A DNA stretch of 64,000 bases, taken from assembly GCA_951799425.1 (NCBI GenBank), contig OX637401.1, positions 15,773,501 through 15,837,500 on the forward strand, read 5' to 3'. Both the position numbers and the translations under genes were made by a program. The stretch is from Ilex aquifolium. Taxonomy: Eukaryota > Streptophyta > Magnoliopsida > Aquifoliales > Aquifoliaceae. Shown here in pieces: positions 25,346 through 34,989 of this stretch (the stretch's first letter is position 1; each line of letters begins with the position of its first letter). The notes under the pieces are model-generated. The model had not been told where the DNA came from. It ran no database searches and was given only the letters and a program-made list of their open reading frames with translations.

Positions 25346-26253
25346 GGGTGTGTTTGTTAATCCAAATTCAGCACTTAAAATAAATGTATTCAACAATTAT
25401 TAATTAAGTCCGTTTGATAACCAAAATTTAAAGTCTCTTAATATGTTAAGTGCTCCATAAAAATAGGCTATAAAATTAAGTAGGAGATCTATTACTTAAT
25501 TCTAAAAGCTGAAAGCGCTCAGCAAAAACATCTTTAATAATATTTACAATATGACAATTATAACCCAAAATATTTTACAGTCCTATTAAAACTCTAATTA
25601 GTCTTCTCTTCAAAACTCCTAACCTATATATTCTCCTTGTCAATCTCTTCTTCATTTTTTTTTTCCTTTCCCTTGTCTTCTGTAACAAAAATATACAAAA
25701 ATAATTATAATTACACACACAAATGCACGTATTACACACACTGCAACACACAATTAAACACACACACATACTTACACACACACACACGGCACACACACAT
25801 ACTTATACACACACACACACGGCGCATATACATATTGTTAATGAAATTTAATTTATTGTATTTTTTTTAATATTATTTGATTATTTATTCGTTATTGTTC
25901 TTTTTTTTATCAGATGTTATTGTACACTTATTACGTTATTCAATTTGTTATTGTTCACTTATTGTGTTATTTAGATGTTATTTATTTATTTATTTTGATC
26001 AAATATTTGTTAAATGTAAGCTACAATATAATAATAGTGATTATGATTTATGTTATGACATATTTTATAAATATTTTCAAATTAAAGAGTGGAAAGATAA
26101 AACTGAAAATTAATTTATTTTCAGACGTCAGCTCTGTGTAGTTATTAAACAATTTAGTTCAATTCAGTACTTAAATTTCAGTGAATATCAAACAGTCCAC
26201 AAATTCAGCATTCAGCTTTCAGACTTCAGTTTTCAGTTTTATCAAACACCACC
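25346..26253. mobile_element. PIF/Harbinger-like element nested in the Mutator-like element
   Basis: Opens GGGTGTGTTTGTTAA and ends ATCAAACACCACC, imperfect inverted repeats, with TTA on each side (25343-25345 and 26254-26256). A 3-bp TTA duplication plus G-rich GTTTG ends fit the PIF/Harbinger (Tourist-like) superfamily. It holds (CA)n-rich DNA at about 25710-25825 and no transposase frame I can recognise. The inverted end motif is short, so a hAT origin is not fully excluded. Confidence 0.6.
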
Positions 26254-27069
26254 TTAACCCCTTATAAGTTTCCTTGCCGGACTTATCTCCAAACAAGTAC
26301 ATCTAGGGGGACTCACCTCCAATTTTCACTTTTTTTAAAGCGGGTACTTAATTTAGCACTTTAGTGTGTAAAAGTACTTAGTGAAAAATATTCTGTACAT
26401 AAGTACCTTATTTTTTTGAATGACAAAAATACCCAATACAAACTAGCGCAAGGATTAGTTTTGGAAAGCATCTGGAAAACATACCATAATCCCATGAAAT
26501 CCGGCAAGTGAATCTTTGCACAAAACACGGTTTTTTGAAATTTAAACAAATCCAACCACAAAATCTTTGTGTTTTCAACAAAATCAAACACACAAGCTTC
26601 CGAAAAACAGAACAATAATATTATTCGTTATCACAGTGATATTATATTGTGATATTACACGGATACACGTATCGTACATGTAAAATTGTACGCGTTAAAA
26701 ATTGTTGATATACTGGAATATGTCAAATCATTGATAAAAAAAAATTTGAATTTGATGATGCACAAAATCGTCTTTGGCAAGATCAACAGTCAAGTATGAA
26801 TAATGATGCAATTAACGAGTAAATCAACGGCAATCAATGAATCAAAATCATAAACAGAGAATTAACACAAGGATTTATAGTGGTTCGGTCTCGGATGACC
26901 TACGTCCACTTTCGGGAACGGCATCGGTGGCCTGGTGTTCTTTATTGATGAATAATGGTACTCCGGAGAGTTACAGTGTATTGTGGGAGAGAGACTTGGT
27001 GTAGAGAGGCAAAGCTCTCGGTGGAGAGAGGGAGAGAGGCTTGGTGTAGAGGTCTCAAGGAGGTGTGGT

Positions 27070-27788
27070 TAGGGGTGTCAAACGTGTCGGGTTAAACGGT
27101 TACGTGTCGGGTTAAACGGGTGACGAGTGAAAAATATGTAAACCCGTACCCGACACGTTTAATAAACGGGTGAAAAATCTCAACCCAAACACGACCCGTT
27201 TAATAAACGTGTAACACGACACGACTCGTTTAACCCGTTTAATTTTAAAAAAATTATATTAACAAAATTTAATACTCCACTTTTTTTTTATTGTCAATTA
27301 TACTTACCTCAAAAAAGAGGAATTTTTAACCAAATCTCATAAAAATCATACTTGAAGGCTTAAAAAAAAATTAAAGAGGCAATTGCCTTTTATAGGCAAC
27401 TCAATCCTTCCCATCTCCCCTCATTTTCCAATGTGGGACAAAAACAAAAGGCATTAGTTTGTCTTTGTCTTTGAAGTACTCCCCATCTCTCCTTCTTTGC
27501 CTTTGAACTACTACTTTACTTCTTTTTTTTGTATTAATTTATTTACTTCTTTTTTTCTTACTAATTTTTTAAAATAATTATTAATTTATTATTATATTAA
27601 TTTTATTTAAACGGGTAAACGTGTGATAAACGGTTTGACAGGTCTCACCCGAACACGACCCGTTTATTAAACGTGTTTGGCGTGTCAACCCGTTTATCAC
27701 CCAAACCCGTTAAGATCTCACCCGAACCCGTTTAATTCGTGTCGATTCGTGTCGGTTAATCGTGTCGTGTCGAATTTTGACAGCCCTA
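27070..27788. mobile_element. hAT-type MITE (family D) with perfect 8-bp duplication
   Basis: A 719-bp element opening TAGGGGTGTCAAA and ending TTTTGACAGCCCTA, flanked by GGTGTGGT on both sides (27062-27069 and 27789-27796). The subterminal DNA is rich in a repeated ACCCGTTTA / TAAACGGGT motif on both sides of an AT-rich core. There is no transposase. It inserted into the family A solo LTR, so it is younger than that LTR. A short relative lies at 30343-30484, and a possible one at 33461-33700. Confidence 0.9.
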
Positions 27789-28101
27789 GGTGTGGTATGT
27801 GTAAATCACAAGATGCCTCTCCGAGTGGAGAGAGCTTACATTATATAGGTGTAATGAGGCGGTGAGGCGGTCACTACAATTTAGTAAGTACAATTTAGGT
27901 AGGACTCCTCCACTTTGGCAAGTATACTCATGGTAGGATTCGATCTCCGGTGTGTATCCCGATATTTTCTCCCTTGTGTCCCTATTCTGTCGGAGGAGGA
28001 CTCTGAGCTAGGTTGGACTTGATCCTGAGCTTGGACTTGAGTAGGAGTGGTGGCCTTCATTGGAGTCAAGAGACAAAGGAGGAGGAGGAGACCAGAGGGG
28101 T

Positions 28102-28218
28102 GCGGTCGCCTAATTACCTTTATGCCCTCCGTATTGTTTTGCGGCCGCCTAATTCCCTTTATGCCCTCCGTATTGTTTTACGGCCGCCTAATTCCCTTTA
28201 TGCCCTCCGTATTGTTTT
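28102..28218 (+). repeat. Three 39-bp tandem repeats
   Basis: Units begin at 28102, 28141 and 28180 and share a core of GGCCGCCTAATTCCC followed by TATGCCCTCCGTATTGTTTT. They lie inside the solo LTR and are absent from the copy at 14265-15009. Confidence 0.9.
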
Positions 28219-28311
28219 ACAGCCCAGCTCCGAATAATATCTCATTTGGGCTTTCTCGGTCCGTTCAAGTTGGGCTCGGCCCAGTAAAATTTGGGCTCAT
28301 CAGAATTGACA

Positions 28312-28560
28312 CAAATAAATTTAACATTTATATGAAAACAGAACAATAATATTATACGTTGTCGCAATGACATTACACAGATATACATATCTTGTCACAA
28401 ATAAATTTAACATTTATATGAAAACAGAACAATAATATTATACGTTGTTACAGTGACATTATATTGTGACATTACACGAATAAACGTAACATACATGTAA
28501 AATTGTACTTGTTAAAAATTGTTAATATAATGGAATACATCAAACCATTAATTAAAAAAA
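28312..28560 (+). repeat. Tandem duplication shared with the left flank of the solo LTR
   Basis: AACAGAACAATAATATTAT-CGTT occurs at about 28337 and again near 28423, each after AATAAATTTAACATTTATATG. A third copy followed by the same downstream sequence (ACATGTAAAATTGTAC..GTTAAAAATTGTT) lies at 26600-26715. Confidence 0.75.
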
Positions 28561-28569
28561 AATTGAATT

Positions 28570-29206
28570 GACACAAATTCTTTTCACAAAGTACTCTCGC
28601 ACGTGGTAAGAAGTGTATGTTCCCTAGAAGATGTAGAACACACTCTAATAAGCTAAAAAAAAAAAAAAACATAGCAGATTCCCATTTTGTTTTGATTTCA
28701 AAAAAACAACTGCTAATAAACATGGGGAAAAAAAAAAAGAAGCAAAACCAGCAGTTGTAGTATTTTCCATATGATATAATTTTAAATTTCAAATATGCTT
28801 AATCCATTAAAATAGGAAACCCTTAATATAATACAACAAATCCCATAAAAAATGGGACTGCTAAACTAAATAGTACCATATTTATGGAAAAAAGGTATTT
28901 TAGTAAAGGTAAAATTTTAAAATCTGTCAATGTATATCTAGATACAATACATTTCAAGTAAAAAGAACTTTCTGATAAAAAAAAAAAGTAAAAAGAACTT
29001 ATCTACAAAAGATTTTCAGCAGGGTATTTTTTCACAATTAAGTAGTTTAAAAAGTACCTTCTCATAATTTTTTTTTTTTTTTTTTAACGGGTTGGTCTCA
29101 AGTTACTTGACAGTTGCTTGGTAAAGTTATCGAAAAATAATTTGTCACGTTCCTTCAATATGGTTACCATTACTATATAAAGAAACAATAATATCACAAA
29201 AAAAAA
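28570..29206. other. No gene seen
   Basis: AT-rich DNA with several A-tracts and a T-tract near 29070. No supported feature. Confidence 0.5.
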
Positions 29207-29372
29207 GTGTTTTATGAATCATTAATCTTCTCAAGTAGAAATAAATAGTGTTAATTTTGTCTATTTGTGACTTGTGAGTGGAAAAAATAGTGTTTTATGA
29301 ATCATTAATCTTCTCAAGTAGAAATAAATAATGTTAATTTTGTCTATTTGTGTGTGACTTGTGCGTGGAATA
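29207..29372 (+). repeat. Two 83-bp tandem repeats
   Basis: A unit starting GTGTTTTATGAATCATTAAT at 29207 recurs at 29290 with very few differences, so this is a recent duplication. Confidence 0.9.
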
Positions 29373-29683
29373 TGAATCATACAACAGCCAAGCCAAGCCA
29401 AGCATTCTGCCTCCTTGCTTTAACTTAATTAAAGTCAACTTTTTATATATGTCTGTCGTTATCCATTAACAAAAACTAAGCTTAAACAAATTGTTCTTCT
29501 TAGGGTCCATCAAATTATGCTTCTCATAATGAGATTCCTAGCTTTAAAAATTGCCAAATTGTGGGTTCTATCTTGATTAATTCTATTTTTCGAAGGTGTT
29601 CATTGATCCAACAATGGTTTTGTAAAGTCACAAATAACAATGGATCGTGGTGGAGGATGTGTTGAACATCATTTATTCTAATA

Positions 29684-29917
29684 CTTTTTTTTTAATTGTT
29701 TTTAGGTTTCTAATGTTATAAATTGGATCATGGACTCAAATTATTATAATAAAAAATTTGATTGTACTTAATTTTTTTGGGGCCTTTTTTTTAGGGTTTA
29801 AAATTTAGAGGATTTAAATTTTTTTTGAGTTAGTAATGAACCTAAAATTATGGGACTTTATAAAAATTTGAGGTCTAAAGCCCGAACTTTGTTGTTAATG
29901 CTGTTGAGCCGCCCCTG
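29684..29917. mobile_element. Partial hAT MITE of family B
   Basis: Follows 18330-18584 closely (AAATTATTA-AATAAAAA, CTAAAATTATGGGAC, CTAAAGCCCG) and has the same GTTGAGCCGCCCCTG right end. The left end is not found, so the copy is 5'-truncated. Confidence 0.7.
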
Positions 29918-30342
29918 ATTCTGTCAAACTAGGTGTTTTTCAACTAGTTGACATAAAGAAACAACCAAACAACAATATTAAGTGTATATTATATAGCTGA
30001 AAATAGAGAAGAAGAAATATTGGGCCAAAGGAAGCACATAGAGGCCATCCTATTGAGTATGTATTTAGAAGATAGAAGAATATGTCTTGCTTCTTCTTTA
30101 TTATTTGTTCAATCTTGATTGTAAGAAGAACCCAAGTAAACAAATTAGAGTGGACTTGGAGTGGTCCAGTGGCCCATACATGCATTATATTTATTCCAAG
30201 CTCTATCTATATAATCATTGCTTTGTGTGTGGTCTCCCAAATAATCAAAAAAAATTCTCTTTGGTTGGTAAAAGACAAGAATCGAGTCATTTGGACCCAC
30301 TCCAAGTGACAGCACTATGCCGGCATAGGTTTTTATAACCAC

Positions 30343-30484
30343 AACACCCCCTCCCCGAACATGATTCGTTTATTAAACGTGTCTAACGGGCTAACCTGTT
30401 TATCATCCCAACTCGTAAAAGTCTCACCTAAATCCGCTTAATTCGTGTCGGTTAATTATGTCGTGTCGAATTTTGATAGGCCTA
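30343..30484. mobile_element. Short derivative of the family D hAT MITE
   Basis: Carries the family D right part (CGTTTATTAAACGTGT, AATTCGTGTCGGTTAAT, GTCGTGTCGAATTTTGA) and ends AGGCCTA. ATAACCAC flanks it on both sides (30335-30342 and 30485-30492). This is an internally shortened copy of about 142 bp. Confidence 0.7.
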
Positions 30485-30499
30485 ATAACCACGACACAT

Positions 30500-30523
30500 C
30501 CCCCCCCCCCCCCCCCCCCCCCA
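30500..30523. repeat. Poly-C tract
   Basis: An unbroken run of more than 20 C just after the MITE derivative. True length may differ through slippage or assembly. Confidence 0.85.
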
Positions 30524-30621
30524 AAAAAATACACTTTCATGGCCCGCTTTCCTACTTCCTGGCCTTCTACTATTGTTTATTCTTGAGCTCCCAAAAGCAC
30601 ATGTGCTAAAAATTCTCAAAA

Positions 30622-30950
30622 ATTAGGTAATTTATATTTTAACTCCCTCAACTATGATTTGTATCTCATTTTGCCCCTTTCATTATGGGATTTCACATAT
30701 TGTCTATTCAGCTACTTGAATTAGTTTCATTTTGCGTTTACTAACTTTTGGGTGAAAAATGTTCACGTTGCAGAACACAGTAAAATAAAATCGCTTAATT
30801 CGGGGGACAAAGTGAGATATTTTTTTAGAAATCAGACATAAATTATTGGACCAATATTTCATAAAAAAGTTATAGCATGATCTAAGAGGAATGACTTGAA
30901 AATTTGCATAGTGGTAGAAGGGGTAAAATGTAATTTCCCCTACACCTAAA
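30622..30950. mobile_element. Possible long-ended MITE
   Basis: The left end (GGTAATTTATATTTTAACTCCC, CAACTATG) and the reverse of the right end (GGGGAAATTACATTTTACCCC, CACTATG) are imperfect inverted repeats of about 35 bp. No clean target duplication was found, so the limits are approximate. Confidence 0.4.
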
Positions 30951-31894
30951 TCAAGTAGGGATTAATTCTAGAGTCCTACAGTCAAGGCATAAATGTTTTG
31001 TGGCCAAAGTACCCCTATACAATATTTCTCATCAATATTTATAAGGGAAGGAGACAAATAAGTTCGAACTCACCAACAACGGTAGGATGGTAGTCATTGG
31101 ATCAACTGTTTTCTTTCTTTAATTACATAATTTAAAATTAATTTATATCAATTATTTTTTAAAAAAAATTGACAAAATTTTCTCAAAATACACGACCTTA
31201 AAAAAATATTAACATGTGTGTACTATCGAACATAAACAATGTCTAAATTAAATTATTCAACTTATGATAAAAATAGGTGATGTGATAGAAATGACACAAA
31301 AAATAGGTGATAAAAATTTCAAAATACTAACTATCTTATTTTATTGATTATTTAGTTATAAACAAGCTCTTATCACTTGACCTTTGCTCATTCTACCGGT
31401 AATTAGATTTATACCTCGCACTCACTCCTTTTATTTTAGTTTTTTTGGTTTAATGGTCAGGGATATTTGGACAAATTTTCACGCACCTCGACTAATTCTC
31501 TTTTCCGGTCCGACCAAAGGTAGGTCATCCATGCCGAGACTAGGGAATTCATGAGGGGTAAATTCTTCATAGGCTCATAGTCTAACCCCAAAAAATTATC
31601 AAGATTCAAATTCAGGGTGTCTGAATTTACAGTTCGTCCCCATTACCAAACCCATCCCAACCCATTTAACAAGCATCAATTTGAGCTACTCTACCAATCC
31701 GGAATTAAGTTAATGAATTGGCATATATTCTATTGAAGTGAACAGGTTTGGCAATTATTTAGGACTAGTTATACTTTAATCCTCTTTTCACGTCTCATGT
31801 TGTTCTTTTAATTACGATATTTATCACTTTCACCTTAAATTATATATGATTACGGTTTCACACTATCCAAATTATAAACGTTCACTATAAATTA
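30951..31894. other. No gene seen
   Basis: Noncoding AT-rich DNA without recognised domains, repeats or RNA genes. Confidence 0.5.
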
Positions 31895-31906
31895 GGTGAA
31901 AAGTTT

Positions 31907-32155
31907 TTTTGACACACTTAACCACTTACTCTATCAGAGTAAGGGCCAAGTGGAGACTTATAGACACACTCACACATCCGAAGCTACCCGATGTGGGATA
32001 GTCCAATCCCCCGACACCTCGGCGTTCTTACCATTGCCGCAGGGCCTGTGGGCCAAAGTGTGGGTTTCCAGCCCAACACCGAGCGCCCCACATAAGGCGC
32101 CTGAAGGCGTTTGTTTTTTTACACACACTTAACCACTTACTCTATTAGAGTAAAA
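31907..32155. repeat. About 33-bp direct repeat bracketing a GC-richer block
   Basis: ACACACTTAACCACTTACTCTAT-AGAGTAA occurs near 31913-31943 and 32123-32153. The block between (about 31944-32110) is markedly GC-richer than its surroundings and contains CCGATGTGGGATAGTCCAATC. It could be a small inserted element or an LTR pair; the family is not recognised. Confidence 0.5.
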
Positions 32156-32159
32156 GTTG

Positions 32160-33455
32160 AATCAATTTATCCCCAAAATTATACTATTTTGTTTCATTTA
32201 ACCCCAAAATCAATTAACTTTTCTCGAGTGGGGCCCACCGAGCCCACCATAAAAGCAAAAACTTTATTAAACTATGTGTTATGCACATCCTTGTTGATAT
32301 GGATATGTATCCTATGCAAGAAACCAAAGTAGGGAGGATGGGTAACACATACTGTGGCTTTCACTGCTGCACTTTAAAATTTATCTGCATCTGTCAACTT
32401 CATGACAGCTTGGAGAAATGAAAAAAGACATTGCTATGATTGAAGAGATGCATATCCAATTAATTACTACCACTGCTTTTTACTTTGCATTATGGAGACG
32501 GCACTCATTGAAATGAAACTTTGATTCTTCTTAGAATTAATATGCTTTGGAATGAAATAATGAGCATTGAATTTAACAAATACATGACCAAACATTCCAC
32601 TAACCTACCATTTTGTTTAATAACAGTCTTGTGCCCATAGGGCCAGATGCCATTAAAACATAGCTTCATAGATGCTAATCTAATAATTGTACATAAAAAA
32701 CGAGCAATCAAGATCAAAAAGAAAGTTATCTTCAGCATTTAGTTTTATTAAATCGTGTGACAGGAAAATATTCAATCTAACGGTGACACTAAGTCATTAT
32801 CATCACGTGTTATCATTATCGGATAGAAAAATAACAAATGAGCAAGTAGATCTTAGACAGTTCAATAATTATCCCTCCATGAAAGTAGTGGAGGGTTCAC
32901 TTTATCTATTTAATTGTGTTCTTATTGGATGGTGACATCATTTGACAGTGATGACATGATGTCACCGTTACGTTCAATATTAATTTGTCAACCGAAACTA
33001 ATTGTTATTTTTAAACCCTAGAAAATAGGGTTAAAAACGTAAAAAATAGTGGTAGTTTGTGTAATTTACGTATAAAAATGGGTATTCCTATATTTTGGTT
33101 AATAATTGGACTTTCTCTATATATGTTGAAAAATATGGGGGGCGTATGGGAGGACCATGGCCTTCCTTACATTCCCCCATGCTTCTGTTATCTTCCATGC
33201 CCAGTGTCACCTTGTTGGACCATCTGGTTTGAAGACTAAGGTTGTACGTTTGGTGAAAGTACGGGTGCAGAGATATTTGCAGAAACTAATTGGCAAGAGA
33301 TGAAGATGAAAGTAATCCTAAAAGTGGCAGTTTCAAGGATTTCAAACACTCCTCATGGCCATTTCCATGCATGCACCTATCTCTTTTGTCCAAGTTCTGA
33401 AGAAAAAAAAAAAAAAAGACAACCAAGTCTAGGAGGTTCATAGTGCAACACGTCT
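32160..33455. other. No gene seen
   Basis: Intergenic DNA. Short frames occur, but none has a recognisable domain. Confidence 0.5.
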
Positions 33456-33460
33456 AAAAG

Positions 33461-33700
33461 TAGGGTATCACTCGTGTTGTGTTTGTGTGACCTGCATGTC
33501 GTGTTATTCGTGTCGTGTCATTGTTATTCGTATCTTATTCGTATCAAGATCCACGAAAAAAAATTTATATAGAGTGTTCTGAATATTAAGCATTAGTCTA
33601 GACTATTTATTATGCGTATTTAATAATCATATCAATTTTATAATCGTTTATGTCGAATTCGTGTCGAATTCATATTAACGGGTCAGAATTGACACCTCTA
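33461..33700. mobile_element. Probable hAT MITE
   Basis: Opens TAGGGTATCACTCGTGT and ends GGGTCAGAATTGACACCTCTA. The interior is rich in GTGTCGTG and TTCGTGTCG motifs, as in family D. Flanking 8-mers (GTCTAAAA, GACTCAAA) are only partly alike. Confidence 0.55.
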
Positions 33701-34169
33701 GACTCAAAAGGCATGGGGTGAACAAATATTTGTTGTATTTTCTTGGTGTTGTCATTGTTGAAGTCATATTCAAAACTTTATCTTGTACAAAAATACAATA
33801 CCAGGGCAACGGTCGAATTCAATGGCAATTAAACTACGAACTGTTGGCACCCCTTGTGACCATAGTAATAAAAAGCTTGAGAAGCTAACAGAAGATTTGA
33901 ATCATGAATTCAAATCTATACTTCCCATTTACTGGTAAACATAAAATCTGATCCATAATTGAGTCACGTAAATCCCGAGTAGACGCGTGCCAAATATGAT
34001 TAATTAGAAAAATTCTCATCAACTATAAGATTTATTTTCAATACATGTCATTCTATCCGAGCATGCTGATTATATTTCTTTTTATTTTTTTTTTCTGATA
34101 TCAAAGAATCGTTTTAATTACACATTCTTTAAAGTTATGATTAAAACAACAAAACTTTAAATTTCACAC

Positions 34170-34520
34170 CAAAGATCAAAATTTCGTTTCGGTGCATTGT
34201 TTCGGTCACCTAGGAAATTGAAACGTTTCGAAATGTTTCAGAAATGTTTCGACCTGTTTCGAAAACAGAATTAAAAAAATAAAAAATTTAAGAATTATTT
34301 TTTCAAAATATTGGTCAAAATATACCAAAATATCTTGAAATACCTTTAAACATTCCGAAATAATTGTGCAAATACAATGAAATATAACAAAATATTTTGA
34401 AACATTATGGAATATCTCGAAGTATTAGAATTTCGATTTCATCACTAATTCGTTTCAATCTCCTTAGAAATAGAAACGTTTCGGATCATTTCACCGTTTC
34501 GAAACGATATTTTGATGCTG
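34170..34520. mobile_element. hAT-type MITE upstream of XTH
   Basis: A 351-bp element with ends CAAAGATCAAAATTTCGTTTCG and, reversed from the right, CAGCATCAAAATATCGTTTCG. A perfect TTTCACAC duplication flanks it (34162-34169 and 34521-34528). The interior is dense in GAAACGTTTCGAAA-type palindromic motifs. It ends about 470 bp before the XTH start codon, so it may lie in the promoter region. Confidence 0.85.
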
Positions 34521-34821
34521 TTTCACACTTACATGCAAAACATTTAAACATAACTATTGGTGTGAAGTAACTCTTGATTTGTAATTTTTTTGTCAGTACA
34601 CAATCTGGTTGGCATCCACCCACCCACTGGTCCAATCATACCAAAGGAGGGCCATACCCAATATCCAGAGGACAGAATGATTTGCTCTGAACTCTCTTAG
34701 CAAAAAACCAAAAATCTTAAACCACCCAAATGCCCATACTTAAGGTTCCAGCTTTCATGGCTGCAAAGCTGGCACCAGCTTTATTCCCCTCCAGTTGGGG
34801 TCCTCACGCGTCTCATCCCAC

Positions 34822-34822
<1 letters not shown>

Positions 34823-34859
<37 letters not shown>

Positions 34860-34989
34860 TCTCCTTCACAAGCATTCCCTTCTTCTCTTTATACCAGACA
34901 CCTCCCTCTCCCCCTATATATATGTCCTTAAAACCTATATTCTACTCACCACAAAACAATCTCTCTCTCTCTCTCTCTCTCTATTGAAA
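34823..34989 (+). promoter_or_regulatory. XTH core promoter and 5' leader with CT tracts
   Basis: A TATATATA box lies at 34915-34922, about 70 bp before the ATG at 34990. A CT/TC repeat at 34825-34862 lies upstream of it, and a second at 34960-34982 lies in the presumed leader. Pyrimidine-rich tracts next to start sites are common in plant promoters. A second weak TATA-like TTTATA lies near 34888. The transcription start was not determined. Confidence 0.5.

Larger units (their letters stand above)
24295..26329. mobile_element. Non-autonomous Mutator-like element (family C)
   Basis: The ends are long imperfect inverted repeats of about 65 bp. The left opens GGGAAATTTGGAGG and holds CTTGTTTGGA and GGAAACTTAT; the right, read in reverse, opens GTGAAAATTGGAGG and holds the same two blocks in the same order. 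Flanks are TTTTTTGAA (24286-24294) and TTTTTTTAA (26330-26338), a 9-bp duplication with one difference, though in low-complexity sequence. The left end also resembles that of the transposase-bearing element at 54845-58855 (shared CTTGTTTGG), so this is plausibly a deletion derivative of that family. It holds a (TA)n tract and a nested PIF/Harbinger-like element, and no transposase. Confidence 0.75.
26753..28302. mobile_element. Solo LTR (family A), second copy, interrupted by a hAT MITE
   Basis: Starts TGATGATGCACAA and ends GGGCTCATCA with a perfect GAATT duplication (26748-26752 and 28303-28307). Without the MITE at 27070-27788 it is about 0.82 kb, close to the 745-bp copy at 14265-15009. 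It differs from that copy in its 3' part, where it has three 39-bp tandem repeats (28102-28218). The flanking host DNA is itself duplicated on both sides (26600-26745 resembles 28330-28560). Confidence 0.75.

Noticed and set aside
25575-25870. Open frames over the (CA)n region as a small Cys-rich or His-rich protein
   Set aside because: The Cys/Val and Thr/His runs simply translate the CA/TG microsatellite.
32000-32100. tRNA or 5S-like RNA gene in the GC-richer block
   Set aside because: I could not fold a cloverleaf or find A/B boxes with proper spacing, and 5S landmarks are absent.
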